A stretch of DNA of 64,000 nucleotides, from positions 3,162,001 through 3,226,000 of the forward strand of contig OZ001190.1 in the NCBI GenBank assembly GCA_963921355.3, in the 5' to 3' direction. The notes beneath the pieces are model-generated. The model saw nothing but the letters and a program-made list of their open reading frames with translations. It was not told the origin of the DNA and made no database searches. The position numbers and the translations under genes were made by a program. This document shows, piece by piece, positions 1-9,451 of the stretch (its first letter is position 1; every line of letters begins with the position of its first letter). This stretch comes from CAWUEZ02 sp963921355 (lineage in GTDB: Bacteria; Pseudomonadota; Alphaproteobacteria; Thalassobaculales; Thalassobaculaceae).

Positions 1-759
1 CTCGGCCACATGGGGTTCGCCTGCGAGATCGCCGACAATGGCCGCGAGGCACTCGACATGCTGCGCCAGCGCGCCGGCTACGGCCTGCTGCTGACCGACT
101 TCAATATGCCGGAGATGGACGGCTTCGAACTGACCCGTGCGGTTCGGGAAACGGAGCAAGCGCGCGACGCGCATTCGGAATCTCGCCTTCCGATCCTCGC
201 GCTGACCGCCGACGCCATGTCGGGCACTGAGCAGGCCTGTCTGGACGCAGGCATGGATGGCTATCTCACCAAGCCGGTGGACAGCCGCAAGCTCGGTGCC
301 GCCCTGGCCGAACACCTTCCGGTGGCATTGGACCTGCGGCAGCCGGCCGCCGAGCAACCCGAAGAGGCGTTGGCGGCCCTGTCTTCGGTGGAGACACCGG
401 CGCCTGAGGTCGACTGGGATCCGGACATCTTCGATCCCGCGGCGCTGGAGGCGACGTTCGGTGGCTTCGACGAGGAGGCCAAGATGCTGGTTGCCGATGC
501 CACCGCGTCCTGGCGCGAGCGGGTGGAGGCGGTCGCTACGGCGCTCTCGGCCGAGGACGTCGATGTCGCCCGACGCGAGGCGCACACACTCAAAGGCTCG
601 GCGCTGTCCGTTGGGGCGCGGCGACTTGGCACCATCGCCGGCGATATCCAGGACGCTTTGGATGCTGGCGATCGGGACTTGGCTCAGATCATGTCGGAGG
701 TTCTGGCGCCCACGCTGGAGGAGTTCGAAGACGTGAAACCGAGGATCCTGAGCTTGTGA
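1..759 (+). CDS. Hybrid sensor kinase C-terminus: receiver (REC) plus Hpt domain (5' partial)
   Basis: The frame is open from base 1, so only the C-terminal part of a larger protein is present. The first part is a receiver domain: the phospho-acceptor Asp lies in LLLTDFNMPEMDGFEL and the conserved Lys in YLTKPVD. After a Pro/Glu/Ala-rich linker comes an Hpt domain whose phosphorylatable His is in AHTLKGSALSVGARRLG. This order is the usual tail of BvgS/ArcB-like phosphorelay kinases. The CheY-like gene starts 25 bases downstream on the same strand and may be a partner. The sensor and kinase parts lie outside the window, so the stimulus cannot be inferred. Confidence 0.88.
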   Translation, partial: LGHMGFACEIADNGREALDMLRQRAGYGLLLTDFNMPEMDGFELTRAVRETEQARDAHSESRLPILALTADAMSGTEQACLDAGMDGYLTKPVDSRKLGAALAEHLPVALDLRQPAAEQPEEALAALSSVETPAPEVDWDPDIFDPAALEATFGGFDEEAKMLVADATASWRERVEAVATALSAEDVDVARREAHTLKGSALSVGARRLGTIAGDIQDALDAGDRDLAQIMSEVLAPTLEEFEDVKPRILSL

Positions 760-784
760 AGGGGATCGGGACCGGGGGGATTGG

Positions 785-1210
785 ATGACATTGCCGTACG
801 ACGCACAGCAGGCCTACGAGAATGTTCGCGTCCTCGTCATAGAGGATGACGGCCATATCCGCCGCATCATTCGCCGGCTGCTGCGCCAGATTGGTTTCAT
901 CCTGATCAACGAGGCAGAGAACGGCGCCGACGGTTTCAAGGAACTGCTGCGGGTCAAACCTGACCTGATCCTCTGCGACATCCTTATGGAGCCGATCGAC
1001 GACATGACCTTCCTGCGCAAACTCCGCGCGCTCAGCCACCCGAAACTCGCCCAGCTGCCGTTCATCTTTCTCACCGCCGATGCGCAGCGCGATACCGTCG
1101 TCGCCGCTAAGGAACTCCGGGTCGACGGCTATCTGGTCAAGCCGGTCTCGCCAAAACAGCTCAAGGAACGAGTCGACGCCGCAATTTCCCCGTCCGAGAC
1201 AGAGGACTGA
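785..1210 (+). CDS. Single-domain response regulator (CheY-like)
   Basis: This 141-residue protein is a stand-alone receiver domain. It has the acidic pocket in VLVIEDDGHIRRII near residue 15, the phospho-acceptor Asp in LILCDILMEPIDD, and the Lys in GYLVKPVSPKQL. No output domain follows, so it probably acts by protein contact or as a phosphate relay. It follows the REC-Hpt gene closely in the same direction, which makes it a likely receiver for that Hpt domain. The link is inferred from position only. Confidence 0.85.
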   Translation: MTLPYDAQQAYENVRVLVIEDDGHIRRIIRRLLRQIGFILINEAENGADGFKELLRVKPDLILCDILMEPIDDMTFLRKLRALSHPKLAQLPFIFLTADAQRDTVVAAKELRVDGYLVKPVSPKQLKERVDAAISPSETED

Positions 1211-1295
1211 AGCCCGCTTGACGCGTTGGCAGGGCTCCGTAGGCTGACAGCGCCCCCGGCCGCAGCGTCGGGACCCATCAGATCACCGGCACCCG

Positions 1296-2192
1296 ATGGA
1301 CATCCGCCAGCTTCAATATCTCGTGGCGTTGGCCCGGGAGCAGCATTTCACCCGGGCGGCCGAGGCCTGCCGGGTCACCCAGCCGACCCTGTCGGGTCGG
1401 ATCCGTCAGCTGGAGCAGGAGCTGGGGGTGCCGATCGTGCGCCGGGGCCAGCGCTACATGGGCCTGACCACCGAGGGCAATCACATCCTGAAATGGGCGC
1501 AGCGCATCCTCGAGGACTGCGACAGCCTGCGCGACGATCTGTCGGCCCTGAGCGGCGCGCCCGAGGGGCGGATGGTGATCGGCGTCGTGCCGTCGGCCCT
1601 ACCGGCGGTGCCGGCGCTGACGGAGTTGCTCCGTCGCCGGTTCCCGAAACTCTCCTTCGCTGTGCTGTCCGAGTCCTCGACCGAGATCGGGCGCCATCTG
1701 GCCGAGTTCGCCATCGATGCCGGGGTGACCTACCTCGACAATGAGCCGATCGACGTCACCGCCTCACGCCCGCTCTACACCGAGCGCTACCGTCTGCTGG
1801 TCCGTGCCGACCACCCGCTGGCCGGGCGCGAGACCGTCAGCTGGGCGGAAGCCTCGGAGCACCCGCTCTGCGCTCTGACCCCGGACATGCAGAACCGGCG
1901 GATCGTCGATCGCGCCTTCGCCACTGCCGATCGTCATCCGCACCCCGAGATCGAAAGCAACTCGGTGGTCAATCTCTGCGCCTATATCCAGACCGCCGGC
2001 CTCGCCAGCGTGCTGCCCGAGGCGCTGATCCGCATCCTGGGGGAGGATGGGCCGATCCGGGCCATCCCACTGGTCGACCCGGTGGTCGAGCACACCATCG
2101 GGGTCGTGGCGCTCGACCGGGAGCCGATGTCGCCGCTGGTCACCGCGCTGCTGGAGGCGGCCAAGGACTATCCGGCGATGCCGACCGGGTAG
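1296..2192 (+). CDS. LysR-family transcriptional regulator, probable regulator of formate dehydrogenase
   Basis: The 298-residue length is typical for LysR proteins. The N-terminal winged helix-turn-helix (about residues 1-60) includes FTRAAEACRVTQPTLSGRI. A periplasmic-binding-protein-like effector domain (about 90-290) follows. The gene stands 145 bases upstream of fdsG in the same orientation, as fdsR regulators commonly do, so control of the fds operon is inferred. It ends with TAG; reading past that stop gives no conserved sequence, so this UAG is a real terminator. Confidence 0.85.
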   Translation: MDIRQLQYLVALAREQHFTRAAEACRVTQPTLSGRIRQLEQELGVPIVRRGQRYMGLTTEGNHILKWAQRILEDCDSLRDDLSALSGAPEGRMVIGVVPSALPAVPALTELLRRRFPKLSFAVLSESSTEIGRHLAEFAIDAGVTYLDNEPIDVTASRPLYTERYRLLVRADHPLAGRETVSWAEASEHPLCALTPDMQNRRIVDRAFATADRHPHPEIESNSVVNLCAYIQTAGLASVLPEALIRILGEDGPIRAIPLVDPVVEHTIGVVALDREPMSPLVTALLEAAKDYPAMPTG

Positions 2193-2337
2193 TCATTTGT
2201 GCTGCAGGGCAGCATAGACGCGCTCTATCAAGGCATCGATGCAACCGATTTGACCGTCCTGGCACGTGAGTCCCACGCTGGCCAAGGCTGCGGGATCGCG
2301 GCCCTTGGTCCGGCGAGCGAGAAGGGACGGGCACGCC

Positions 2338-2805
2338 ATGGCGGACAACCAGGACATCGGTACCGATGTCACGACGATCTGTGCGCGCTACGGCAATGAT
2401 CCGGCGGCTCTGATTGAGATCCTGCACGATCTGCAATCCGCGGTCGGGCATGTTCCGGACAGTGCGGCTGGCAGCATTGCCCAGGCCCTCAACCTGTCGC
2501 GCGCCGAAGTGCATGGTGTCGTCTGCTTCTATCATGACTTCCGGCGCACCCCCGCCGGCGCGGTGAGCGTGAAGGTCTGCCGCGCGGAGGCGTGCCAGTC
2601 GATGGGCGCGCTGGCGCTGATCGAGCAGATCTGTGCCCGGCAGGGAATCACGCTCGGCGAGACCTCTGAAAGCGGTGTCACGGTCGAGCCGATCTACTGC
2701 CTTGGCAATTGCGCGCTCGCCCCCGCCGCCATGGTCGGATCCCGGCTGATCGGCCGGGCCGATCCCGACCGCCTGGAAGCAGCGATCCGGGAGGCGCGGT
2801 CATGA
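2338..2805 (+). CDS. fdsG: NAD-dependent formate dehydrogenase gamma subunit (NuoE-like)
   Basis: This 155-residue thioredoxin-fold protein carries one 2Fe-2S cluster and resembles NuoE of complex I. The cluster Cys residues are seen in VKVCRAEACQSMGA and in PIYCLGNCALAPA. The chosen ATG is preceded by the ribosome binding site GAAGGGACGG; an upstream in-frame start would add unconserved sequence. Its stop overlaps the fdsB start (ATGA), showing translational coupling. It passes electrons between FdsA and the FMN/NAD subunit FdsB in the cytoplasm. Confidence 0.92.
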   Translation: MADNQDIGTDVTTICARYGNDPAALIEILHDLQSAVGHVPDSAAGSIAQALNLSRAEVHGVVCFYHDFRRTPAGAVSVKVCRAEACQSMGALALIEQICARQGITLGETSESGVTVEPIYCLGNCALAPAAMVGSRLIGRADPDRLEAAIREARS

Positions 2806-4385
2806 ACCGCCAGACCACTGTCACGACGGTGTATGTGCCGGGCGACTCCGCGGCCCGGTCGGTTGGTGCCGACGCCGTTGCCGAGGCCGTCATCCGCGAG
2901 GCCGAGGCGCGGGGCCTTGGCATTCAGGTCGTGCGCAATGGCTCGCGCGGAATGTTCTGGCTGGAGCCACTGGTCGAGGTCGCCACCGGCGAAGGCCGGA
3001 TCGCCTACGGACCGGTTGCAGAGTCCGACGTCGCCAGCCTGTTCGAGAGCGGCTTCATTGATGGCGGCGCCCATCCGCTTCACCTTGGGGTCACTGACGA
3101 TATCGATTTCCTTAAGTCCCAGACCCGGCTGACCTTCGCGCGGGTCGGGGTGATCGACCCGCTCGATCTGTCGGATTATGCGTCCCATGGCGGGCTGGCC
3201 GGGCTGCGGATGGCGCTGAGCCTCAGTGGGGCCGCCATCTGCGAGGCTGTGACGGAATCCGGCCTGCGGGGCCGTGGCGGCGCGGGATTCCCGGCGGGGA
3301 TCAAGTGGAAGACCGTCCACGATCAACCCGCGGGACAGAAGTACATCTGCTGCAACGCCGACGAGGGCGACAGCGGCACGTTCGCCGATCGGATGCTCAT
3401 GGAAGGGGACCCGTTCGTCCTGCTCGAAGGCATGGCGATCGCCGGCATCGCCGTCGGGGCAAGCGAGGGCTATCTCTACGTCCGCTCGGAGTATCCCGAC
3501 GCCATCGCCACCATGACGGCGGCGGTCGATCGGATGGAGGCGGCCGGCTGGCTCGGTGCCGATATCCAGGGGTCCGGTCGGGACTTCCGGGTGCATGTGC
3601 GCCGCGGCGCGGGTGCCTACATCTGCGGCGAGGAGTCCTCGATGCTGGAGAGCCTCGAGGGCAAGCGCGGAACTGTGCGGGCCAAACCGCCGATCCCGGC
3701 GATCGCCGGATTGTTCGGGCGCCCGACCGTGATCAACAACGTCCTGACCCTGGCCACGGTGCCGATCATCCTGGCAGACGGGGTCGCTGCCTACCGGGAC
3801 TTCGGTATGGGTCGTTCGCGCGGCACCCAGCCGTTCCAGCTGGCCGGCAATATCAAGCGCGGCGGCCTGGTCGAACTGGCTTTCGGGGTGACCCTGCGCG
3901 AGTTGGTCGAAGATTACGGGGGCGGGACGGCGACCGGTCGGCCGTTCCGGGCGGCCCAGGTCGGCGGACCGCTCGGCGCCTATGTCGATACCGACATGCT
4001 GGATCTGGCCATGGACTACGAGACTTTGGCCGAGGCCCAGGCCATGCTCGGCCATGGCGGCATCGTGGTATTCGACGACAGCGTCGACATGGCGGCGATG
4101 GCGCGCTTCGCCTTCGAATTCTGCGAGATCGAGAGCTGCGGCAAGTGCACGCCGTGCCGCGTCGGGGCGACCCGCGGCAAGGAGACGGTCGAGAAGATCC
4201 AGCGCGGCGATGAGGTCGCGGCCAACGTCGCCCTGGTCGAGGACCTGTGCGAGGTCATGCGCGACGGCTCGCTCTGCGCCATGGGCGGCCTGACACCGAT
4301 GCCGGTGCTGTCGGCGCTCAGACTGTTTCCGGAAGATTTCGACAAGGGGCGGGGCGCCGGTGCCTCCGTCCTGGCGGCCGAGTAG
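2802..4385 (+). CDS. fdsB: NAD-dependent formate dehydrogenase beta subunit (NuoF-like, FMN/NAD binding)
   Basis: This 527-residue protein is NuoF-like. An N-terminal thioredoxin-like segment is followed by the FMN/NAD(H) region with GLRGRGGAGFPAGIKWK and the CNADEGDSGTFADR motif. Near the C-terminus the 4Fe-4S ligands are seen in CEIESCGKCTPCRVG. It reduces NAD+ with electrons from formate. The start overlaps the fdsG stop, and fdsA begins 11 bases after its stop. It ends in TAG at a normal family length. Confidence 0.93.
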   Translation: MNRQTTVTTVYVPGDSAARSVGADAVAEAVIREAEARGLGIQVVRNGSRGMFWLEPLVEVATGEGRIAYGPVAESDVASLFESGFIDGGAHPLHLGVTDDIDFLKSQTRLTFARVGVIDPLDLSDYASHGGLAGLRMALSLSGAAICEAVTESGLRGRGGAGFPAGIKWKTVHDQPAGQKYICCNADEGDSGTFADRMLMEGDPFVLLEGMAIAGIAVGASEGYLYVRSEYPDAIATMTAAVDRMEAAGWLGADIQGSGRDFRVHVRRGAGAYICGEESSMLESLEGKRGTVRAKPPIPAIAGLFGRPTVINNVLTLATVPIILADGVAAYRDFGMGRSRGTQPFQLAGNIKRGGLVELAFGVTLRELVEDYGGGTATGRPFRAAQVGGPLGAYVDTDMLDLAMDYETLAEAQAMLGHGGIVVFDDSVDMAAMARFAFEFCEIESCGKCTPCRVGATRGKETVEKIQRGDEVAANVALVEDLCEVMRDGSLCAMGGLTPMPVLSALRLFPEDFDKGRGAGASVLAAE

Positions 4386-4396
4386 GGAGAACGCAG

Positions 4397-7255
4397 ATGG
4401 CGATCCTCAAAGAGACGGATTTCGGCACGCCCGACCGGGACGGGGCCGCGACCGCCGAACCGGTGACCCTCATTGTCGACGGCCAGACCGTCACCGTTTC
4501 GGCTGGAACGTCGGTGATGCGCGCGGCGGCCGAGGTCGAACGCCCGATCCCGAAGCTCTGCGCGACCGACAGCCTGGAGCCCTGGGGATCCTGCCGTATG
4601 TGCCTGGTCGAGATCGAGGGCGTGAAGGGCACGCCCGCTTCCTGCACGACGCCGGTGCGCGACGGCATGGTGGTGACGACCCAGAACGCGCGGCTGGAGA
4701 AGATCCGCCGCGGCGTCATGGAGCTCTACATCTCCGACCATCCACTCGACTGCTTGACCTGCGCGGCGAACGGTGACTGCGAACTCCAGGACATGGCCGG
4801 TGCCGTTGGCCTGCGGGATGTGCGCTACGGCATGGATGGCGCCAATCACTTTGAGGCCGAGACCCGCAAACCCGTCGACACTTCGAACCCGTATTTCCAG
4901 TTCGACGCGTCGAAATGCATCGTGTGCTCGCGCTGCGTCCGCGCCTGCGAGGAAGTGCAGGGCACGTTCGCCCTGACCATCGACGGCCGCGGCTTCGCCT
5001 CGATGGTCTCCGCAGGTACCGAGCTGGACGATTTCTTCTCTTCTGAATGCGTGTCCTGCGGCGCCTGTGTCCAGGCCTGTCCGACCGCAACCCTGGTCGA
5101 GAAATCGGTCGTCGAGCACGGCACCCCGTCCCGGTCGGTGCTGACCACCTGCGCCTATTGCGGCGTCGGATGCTCGTTCAAGGCCGAGCTGCAGGGCGAC
5201 ACCGTGGTGCGGATGGTGCCCTATAAGGATGGCGGCGCAAACGAGGGCCATTCGTGTGTGAAAGGCAGGTTCGCCTGGGGCTATGCCACTCACAAGGACC
5301 GGGTCACCACGCCGATGGTGCGCGACAAGATCACCGATCCCTGGCGGTCGGTGTCCTGGGACGAGGCGATCGCGTTCGCCGCCGGCCGGTTTAAGCGCAT
5401 CCAGGCTGAGCACGGTACCGGCGCCATCGGCGGGATCACGTCCTCGCGCTGCACCAACGAAGAGGTCTACGTCGTCCAGAAGATGATCCGGGCCGGTTTC
5501 GGCAACAACAATGTCGACACCTGCGCGCGGGTCTGTCATTCGCCGACCGGCTACGGGCTGAAGACCACCTTTGGCACCTCCGCCGGCACCCAGAACTTCA
5601 AGTCGGTCGAGAAGACCGACGTGATGCTGTTGATCGGGGCGAACCCGACAGATGGCCATCCGGTCTTTGCCTCGCGCATGAAGAAGCGACTGCGGGAGGG
5701 CGCGCAGATCATCGTCGTCGATCCGCGGCGCATCGATCTGGTCCGCTCGCCCCATATCGAGGCGGCTCAGCACATCCAGCTGCGCCCGGGCACCAATGTC
5801 GCGGTCATGAACGCGCTGGCGCACACCATCGTGACGGAGGGGCTGGTCGACGAGGCGTTCGTTGCCGAGCGCTGCGAAGACACCGACTTCGACCGCTGGC
5901 GGGCGTTCATCGCCGAGCAGCGGAATTCGCCGGAAGCCCTGTCCCAGACCATCGGTGTCGATCCGGAGACCCTGCGGGCCGCGGCACGGCTGTTCGCGTC
6001 TGCCGGAAACGCTGCGATCTACTACGGTCTCGGTGTGACCGAACACAGCCAGGGCTCGACCATGGTGATGGCGATGGCCAACCTCGCCATGGCGACGGGC
6101 AACATCGGCCGTGACGGTGTCGGTGTGAACCCGCTGCGGGGCCAGAACAACGTTCAGGGCTCGTGCGACATGGGCAGCTTCCCGCACGAGTTCCCGGGCT
6201 ATCGCCACGTCTCCGACACCGCTGTGCGCGAGCTGTTCGAGGCCGATTGGGGCCGCCCGCTCCTGGGAGAACCGGGGCTGCGCATCCCGAACATGCTGGC
6301 GGCCGCGATCGACGGCACGTTCAAGGGCATCTTCGTCCAGGGCGAGGACATCGCCCAGTCGGACCCGAACACCACCCACGTGACGGCGGCGCTCGAGGCC
6401 ATGGAGTGTGTGGTTGTCCAGGACCTGTTCCTGAACGAGACCGCGGCCTATGCGCATGTGTTTCTGCCAGGGACGTCATTCCTGGAAAAGGACGGCACAT
6501 TCATCAACGCGGAACGCCGGATCAATCGGGTCCGACCGGTGATGAAGGAAGCCACCGGCCTCAGCGAGTGGGAGGCCGTCTGTCGGCTGGCCAGCGCGAT
6601 GGGCTATCCGATGGCCTATGACGGTTCCGCCGCCATCATGGACGAGATCGCCCGACTCACGCCGACCTTCGCCGGTGTCAGTCATGCACGCCTGGACTCC
6701 GGGCCGTCCCTGCAGTGGCCGGTCAACGATGCCCATCCGAACGGCACGCCGATCATGCATGTGGACGGGTTCGTGCGGGGGCGGGGCCGGTTCATGGTGA
6801 CCGAGTATGTCGCCACGGACGAACGGACAAACCGCTACTTCCCGCTGATCCTCACCACCGGCCGCATCCTCAGCCAGTACAATGTCGGCGCCCAGACACG
6901 GCGCACCGAGAACGAGCGCTGGCACGCCGAGGATCGGCTGGAAGTGCATCCGCACGATGCCGAGGAGCGTGGGCTTGCGGAAGGGGATCTGGTGACGGTG
7001 ACCAGCCGGATCGGTGCCACCACTCTGCGCGCCACCATTACCGACCGGGTTCCCCAGGGGGTGGTCTACACGACGTTCCACCATCCGGTCAGCGGCGCCA
7101 ACGTGATCACCACCGAGTACTCCGATTGGGCGACTGAGTGTCCGGAGTACAAGGTGACGGCGGTGCAGTTGAGCCTGTCGAACCAGCCGTCGGACTGGCA
7201 GGAGCGCTTCCGGGAAGTGCATGATCGCCAGTACACCATCGCGGCGGCGGAGTAA
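4397..7255 (+). CDS. fdsA: Formate dehydrogenase alpha subunit, molybdenum bis-MGD catalytic subunit
   Basis: This 952-residue protein oxidises formate to CO2. In order it shows a 2Fe-2S ferredoxin domain (CATDSLEPWGSCRMC), a His-type 4Fe-4S site (HPLDCLTCAANGDC), two 4Fe-4S ferredoxin motifs (CIVCSRCVRAC and CVSCGACVQAC), and the molybdopterin domain entry CAYCGVGC. The presumed Mo-ligating Cys is at about residue 380 in CARVCHSPTGYG, so the enzyme uses Cys and not selenocysteine. A molybdopterin dinucleotide-binding domain ends the protein. The start has a close upstream GGGAG. fdhD follows after 5 bases. Confidence 0.95.
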   Translation: MAILKETDFGTPDRDGAATAEPVTLIVDGQTVTVSAGTSVMRAAAEVERPIPKLCATDSLEPWGSCRMCLVEIEGVKGTPASCTTPVRDGMVVTTQNARLEKIRRGVMELYISDHPLDCLTCAANGDCELQDMAGAVGLRDVRYGMDGANHFEAETRKPVDTSNPYFQFDASKCIVCSRCVRACEEVQGTFALTIDGRGFASMVSAGTELDDFFSSECVSCGACVQACPTATLVEKSVVEHGTPSRSVLTTCAYCGVGCSFKAELQGDTVVRMVPYKDGGANEGHSCVKGRFAWGYATHKDRVTTPMVRDKITDPWRSVSWDEAIAFAAGRFKRIQAEHGTGAIGGITSSRCTNEEVYVVQKMIRAGFGNNNVDTCARVCHSPTGYGLKTTFGTSAGTQNFKSVEKTDVMLLIGANPTDGHPVFASRMKKRLREGAQIIVVDPRRIDLVRSPHIEAAQHIQLRPGTNVAVMNALAHTIVTEGLVDEAFVAERCEDTDFDRWRAFIAEQRNSPEALSQTIGVDPETLRAAARLFASAGNAAIYYGLGVTEHSQGSTMVMAMANLAMATGNIGRDGVGVNPLRGQNNVQGSCDMGSFPHEFPGYRHVSDTAVRELFEADWGRPLLGEPGLRIPNMLAAAIDGTFKGIFVQGEDIAQSDPNTTHVTAALEAMECVVVQDLFLNETAAYAHVFLPGTSFLEKDGTFINAERRINRVRPVMKEATGLSEWEAVCRLASAMGYPMAYDGSAAIMDEIARLTPTFAGVSHARLDSGPSLQWPVNDAHPNGTPIMHVDGFVRGRGRFMVTEYVATDERTNRYFPLILTTGRILSQYNVGAQTRRTENERWHAEDRLEVHPHDAEERGLAEGDLVTVTSRIGATTLRATITDRVPQGVVYTTFHHPVSGANVITTEYSDWATECPEYKVTAVQLSLSNQPSDWQERFREVHDRQYTIAAAE

Positions 7256-7260
7256 GGGCC

Positions 7261-8085
7261 ATGGAGATCCGTCGTCTCGACAATGCCCCGACCGAAACCT
7301 CGCCCGTTGCCTCCGGCCGGCTGGCGACAGGGGAGGGTGAGCGGCCGGTCGCCTGGCAGGTAGCGGAGGAAACCCCGATTGCCATCCTGCTGAACGGAAG
7401 CTCGTTCGCGGTCATGATGGCGACGCCGGCAGATCTGGAGGACTTCGCGGTCGGCTTCGCGCTGAGCGAGGGGATCGTGCCGGCCATTGACCGCATTGAC
7501 GGATTGCGGATTGCGGAAGCCGGCGACGGCATCGTCGTCAATCTGCGCATCGACCCCGGTTTGGCGGAGGCGGTCGCGGCGCGCGGCCGGACCGTGCCCG
7601 GCCGGTCGGGATGCGGGATCTGCGGCGCCCAGACCATCGAGGCGGCCTTGCCCCGGCCCCCGAAGGTTTCCGGCAGGACCCCCGACTCTGAGGCCCTGCT
7701 GCGCGCCTATGCAGCCCTGCCGGCCGCGCAGGCCATGAACCGGATCAACCGGTCGATCCACGCGGCGGCCTATTGCCGGCTGGACGGCACGATCGACTGC
7801 GTGCGGGAGGATATCGGCCGCCATAACGCCCTCGATAAACTGGTGGGCGCGCTGACCCGCGATGGCCGGGATGCGCGGGACGGGTTCATCCTGTTGTCGA
7901 GCCGGATCAGCGTGGAGCTTGTCCAGAAGGCGGCGGTGGCACGGGCTCCGTTCCTGGCGGCGGTCTCGGCGCCGAGCGCGCTCGCGCTGCGGGTCGCCGA
8001 TCGCGCCGGGATGGGGCTGGCGAGCCGTGCCCCGGACGGTGTGATGGTCTTTGCGCCGGGACGGCGTGTGGAGAGTGCGGCATGA
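7261..8085 (+). CDS. fdhD: Formate dehydrogenase accessory sulfurtransferase FdhD
   Basis: This 274-residue protein is FdhD (FdsC in Fds operons). The family transfers sulfur to the molybdenum cofactor before insertion into the catalytic subunit. The conserved redox motif appears as SGCGICGAQTIEAA around residue 120, and VREDIGRHNALDKL is a family signature. It lies between fdsA and fdsD, the usual fdsGBACD order, and overlaps fdsD by 4 bases. Confidence 0.93.
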   Translation: MEIRRLDNAPTETSPVASGRLATGEGERPVAWQVAEETPIAILLNGSSFAVMMATPADLEDFAVGFALSEGIVPAIDRIDGLRIAEAGDGIVVNLRIDPGLAEAVAARGRTVPGRSGCGICGAQTIEAALPRPPKVSGRTPDSEALLRAYAALPAAQAMNRINRSIHAAAYCRLDGTIDCVREDIGRHNALDKLVGALTRDGRDARDGFILLSSRISVELVQKAAVARAPFLAAVSAPSALALRVADRAGMGLASRAPDGVMVFAPGRRVESAA

Positions 8086-8324
8086 CTCGCGACGATGTGG
8101 TCCGTAAGGCCAATCAGATCGCCGATTTCTTTCGGCCCTACGACGACGAGGAGGCGACGTCCGGCGTGGCGGGACACATTCGCCAGTTCTGGGATCCGCG
8201 CATGCGCGCGGACCTCGCCAGATACCTCTCGGAAGACGACAGTGGTTTCACCGAGATCGCGCTGAAGGGGGCGCAGATCGTAGTGCAGGAGGATCATGCC
8301 AAGGCGGCCGGCCGACAGGCATAG
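8082..8324 (+). CDS. fdsD: Formate dehydrogenase delta subunit
   Basis: This 80-residue protein matches the small FdsD subunit. It has an N-terminal helix with VVRKANQIADFF, then GVAGHIRQFWDPRMR, a signature of the family. It is needed for assembly or activity of NAD-dependent formate dehydrogenases in relatives. Its ATG overlaps the fdhD stop, so it is coupled to the operon. It terminates in TAG. No clear intrinsic terminator was found after it. Confidence 0.9.
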   Translation: MTRDDVVRKANQIADFFRPYDDEEATSGVAGHIRQFWDPRMRADLARYLSEDDSGFTEIALKGAQIVVQEDHAKAAGRQA

Positions 8325-8498
8325 ATCAGCGACCCGATGATCGTACCGATCGCCGGGGATGCACCCGAGAAGCCCTCGCCGCATCTGCCGGGTCGTTCGC
8401 CTGGTAGTTTGACCTAGGTCCTTTCCTGGCGAGTGGATTTGCCTGAAACTGCGTCAAAGCGTGGGTTCCCTGCGTTTTGTCAGGGTGTGGGGACCTGC

Positions 8499-9059
8499 AT
8501 GACAGACCCTGAAACCGGTCTACGGCCGCCTTTTGGGATTTGCGGCGCCGTATTTGAGCATTGGCTGGACCTCGCAGCCGAGGCCGACGGCACCCCTTTG
8601 CGTGAGCAGATTGACATGCTGTCCCTGCCGACCGATGCACTGCCTTGGTTCTTCATCCATGTCCGTGTCGGCGATCGCTACCAGAACCGGTTGTCCGGAT
8701 CGAAGCTGGCTGGTGCTTTCGGTTTCGAGCCCAAAGGGCGCTTTCTCGACGAAATGATGGCGCCGGAGATCTACCCCGAGCGTGTCCGCCTGTTTGATCA
8801 CTGCTTGAACGACACCACACCGATTCACTACCGCGCGACCCTGGCCGCACCGGACCGCCAGCATATCGCCTTCAGCCGCATCCTTCTGCCGCTGCGCAGC
8901 GCGGCTGACGCTCTCGTGGATATGGTCTGCGGCACCATGGTGTTTTTCGGCGACGCCCAACTCTCGGACGACGAGCGGCAACGGATCGGCAGCGGATACA
9001 GGGGCGTTCTGGTGTGCCGCCAGTATCAGCATGGTGAGTGGGTATCTCTGCAGGCCTGA
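8499..9059 (+). CDS. PAS-like (PAS_5 type) domain protein of unknown function
   Basis: This 186-residue protein is a single compact domain. Features such as VGDRYQNRLSGSKLAGAFG and the following GRFLDEMM resemble the PAS_5 group common in Rhodospirillales. ATG 8499 was chosen over an in-frame GTG at 8433 because a GGTGTGGGGA stretch lies just upstream. A palindrome GACCTAGGTC is centred at 8415. The second protein of this type in the window is at 37101. The ligand and partners are unknown. Confidence 0.7.
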   Translation: MTDPETGLRPPFGICGAVFEHWLDLAAEADGTPLREQIDMLSLPTDALPWFFIHVRVGDRYQNRLSGSKLAGAFGFEPKGRFLDEMMAPEIYPERVRLFDHCLNDTTPIHYRATLAAPDRQHIAFSRILLPLRSAADALVDMVCGTMVFFGDAQLSDDERQRIGSGYRGVLVCRQYQHGEWVSLQA

Positions 9060-9134
9060 CCCATCGGGTTCAACGCGATTGACAGCCGGGACCGCCCGCC
9101 CGTAGCGTCCTCCGGTCAATCGCGCGTGGTGTTC

Positions 9135-9326
9135 CCGCCTCCCTTCTGGGGACGGGAATGAAACGGGAAGCCGGTCGGAAGCCGGCACTGCCCCCGCAAC
9201 GGTAGGCGAGGTTGGTCCGCCGCAATCGGCCACTGTGCCCCGGAGCGAAGCTCCAACTGGCATGGGAAGGCGCGGCGCACCCGGGTCGAACGCACCCGAC
9301 CTCGCGAGTCCGGAGACCGGCCAGGC
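9135..9326 (+). ncRNA. Cobalamin (B12) riboswitch
   Basis: The canonical conserved blocks appear in order: GAAACGGGAAGCCGGT (from about 9157), CACTGCCCCCGCAACGGTA (about 9187-9205), GGCCACTGTGCC (about 9229), TGGGAAGGCG (about 9261), and the end block GCGAGTCCGGAGACCGGCC (about 9304-9322). The element sits upstream of the TonB receptor start at 9452. The family represses B12 uptake and synthesis genes when adenosylcobalamin binds. It probably governs the whole run from 9452 to 16355. Confidence 0.95.
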
Positions 9327-9451
9327 GCGAAACCTCGATGTCGCGGGGCGCGATACTCGGGCTCGGCAGGCCGCTCGCCGCCGTTCCCAGTTCTGTCCCC
9401 GGCTTCGGGTCTGCAACCACGCGCGGGTGTGCGCGGGACCGGGGGAACGGA

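Noticed and set aside
4016..6457. An 813-residue open frame on the minus strand across fdsB/fdsA
   Set aside because: It is a shadow of high-GC coding DNA. Both plus-strand genes have complete domain signatures.
8411..8420. Palindrome GACCTAGGTC before the PAS-like gene at 8499, considered as a RutR site
   Set aside because: It lacks the TTGACCA-N2-TGGTCAA spacing, and no link to pyrimidine genes exists there. A 10-base palindrome alone is weak evidence.
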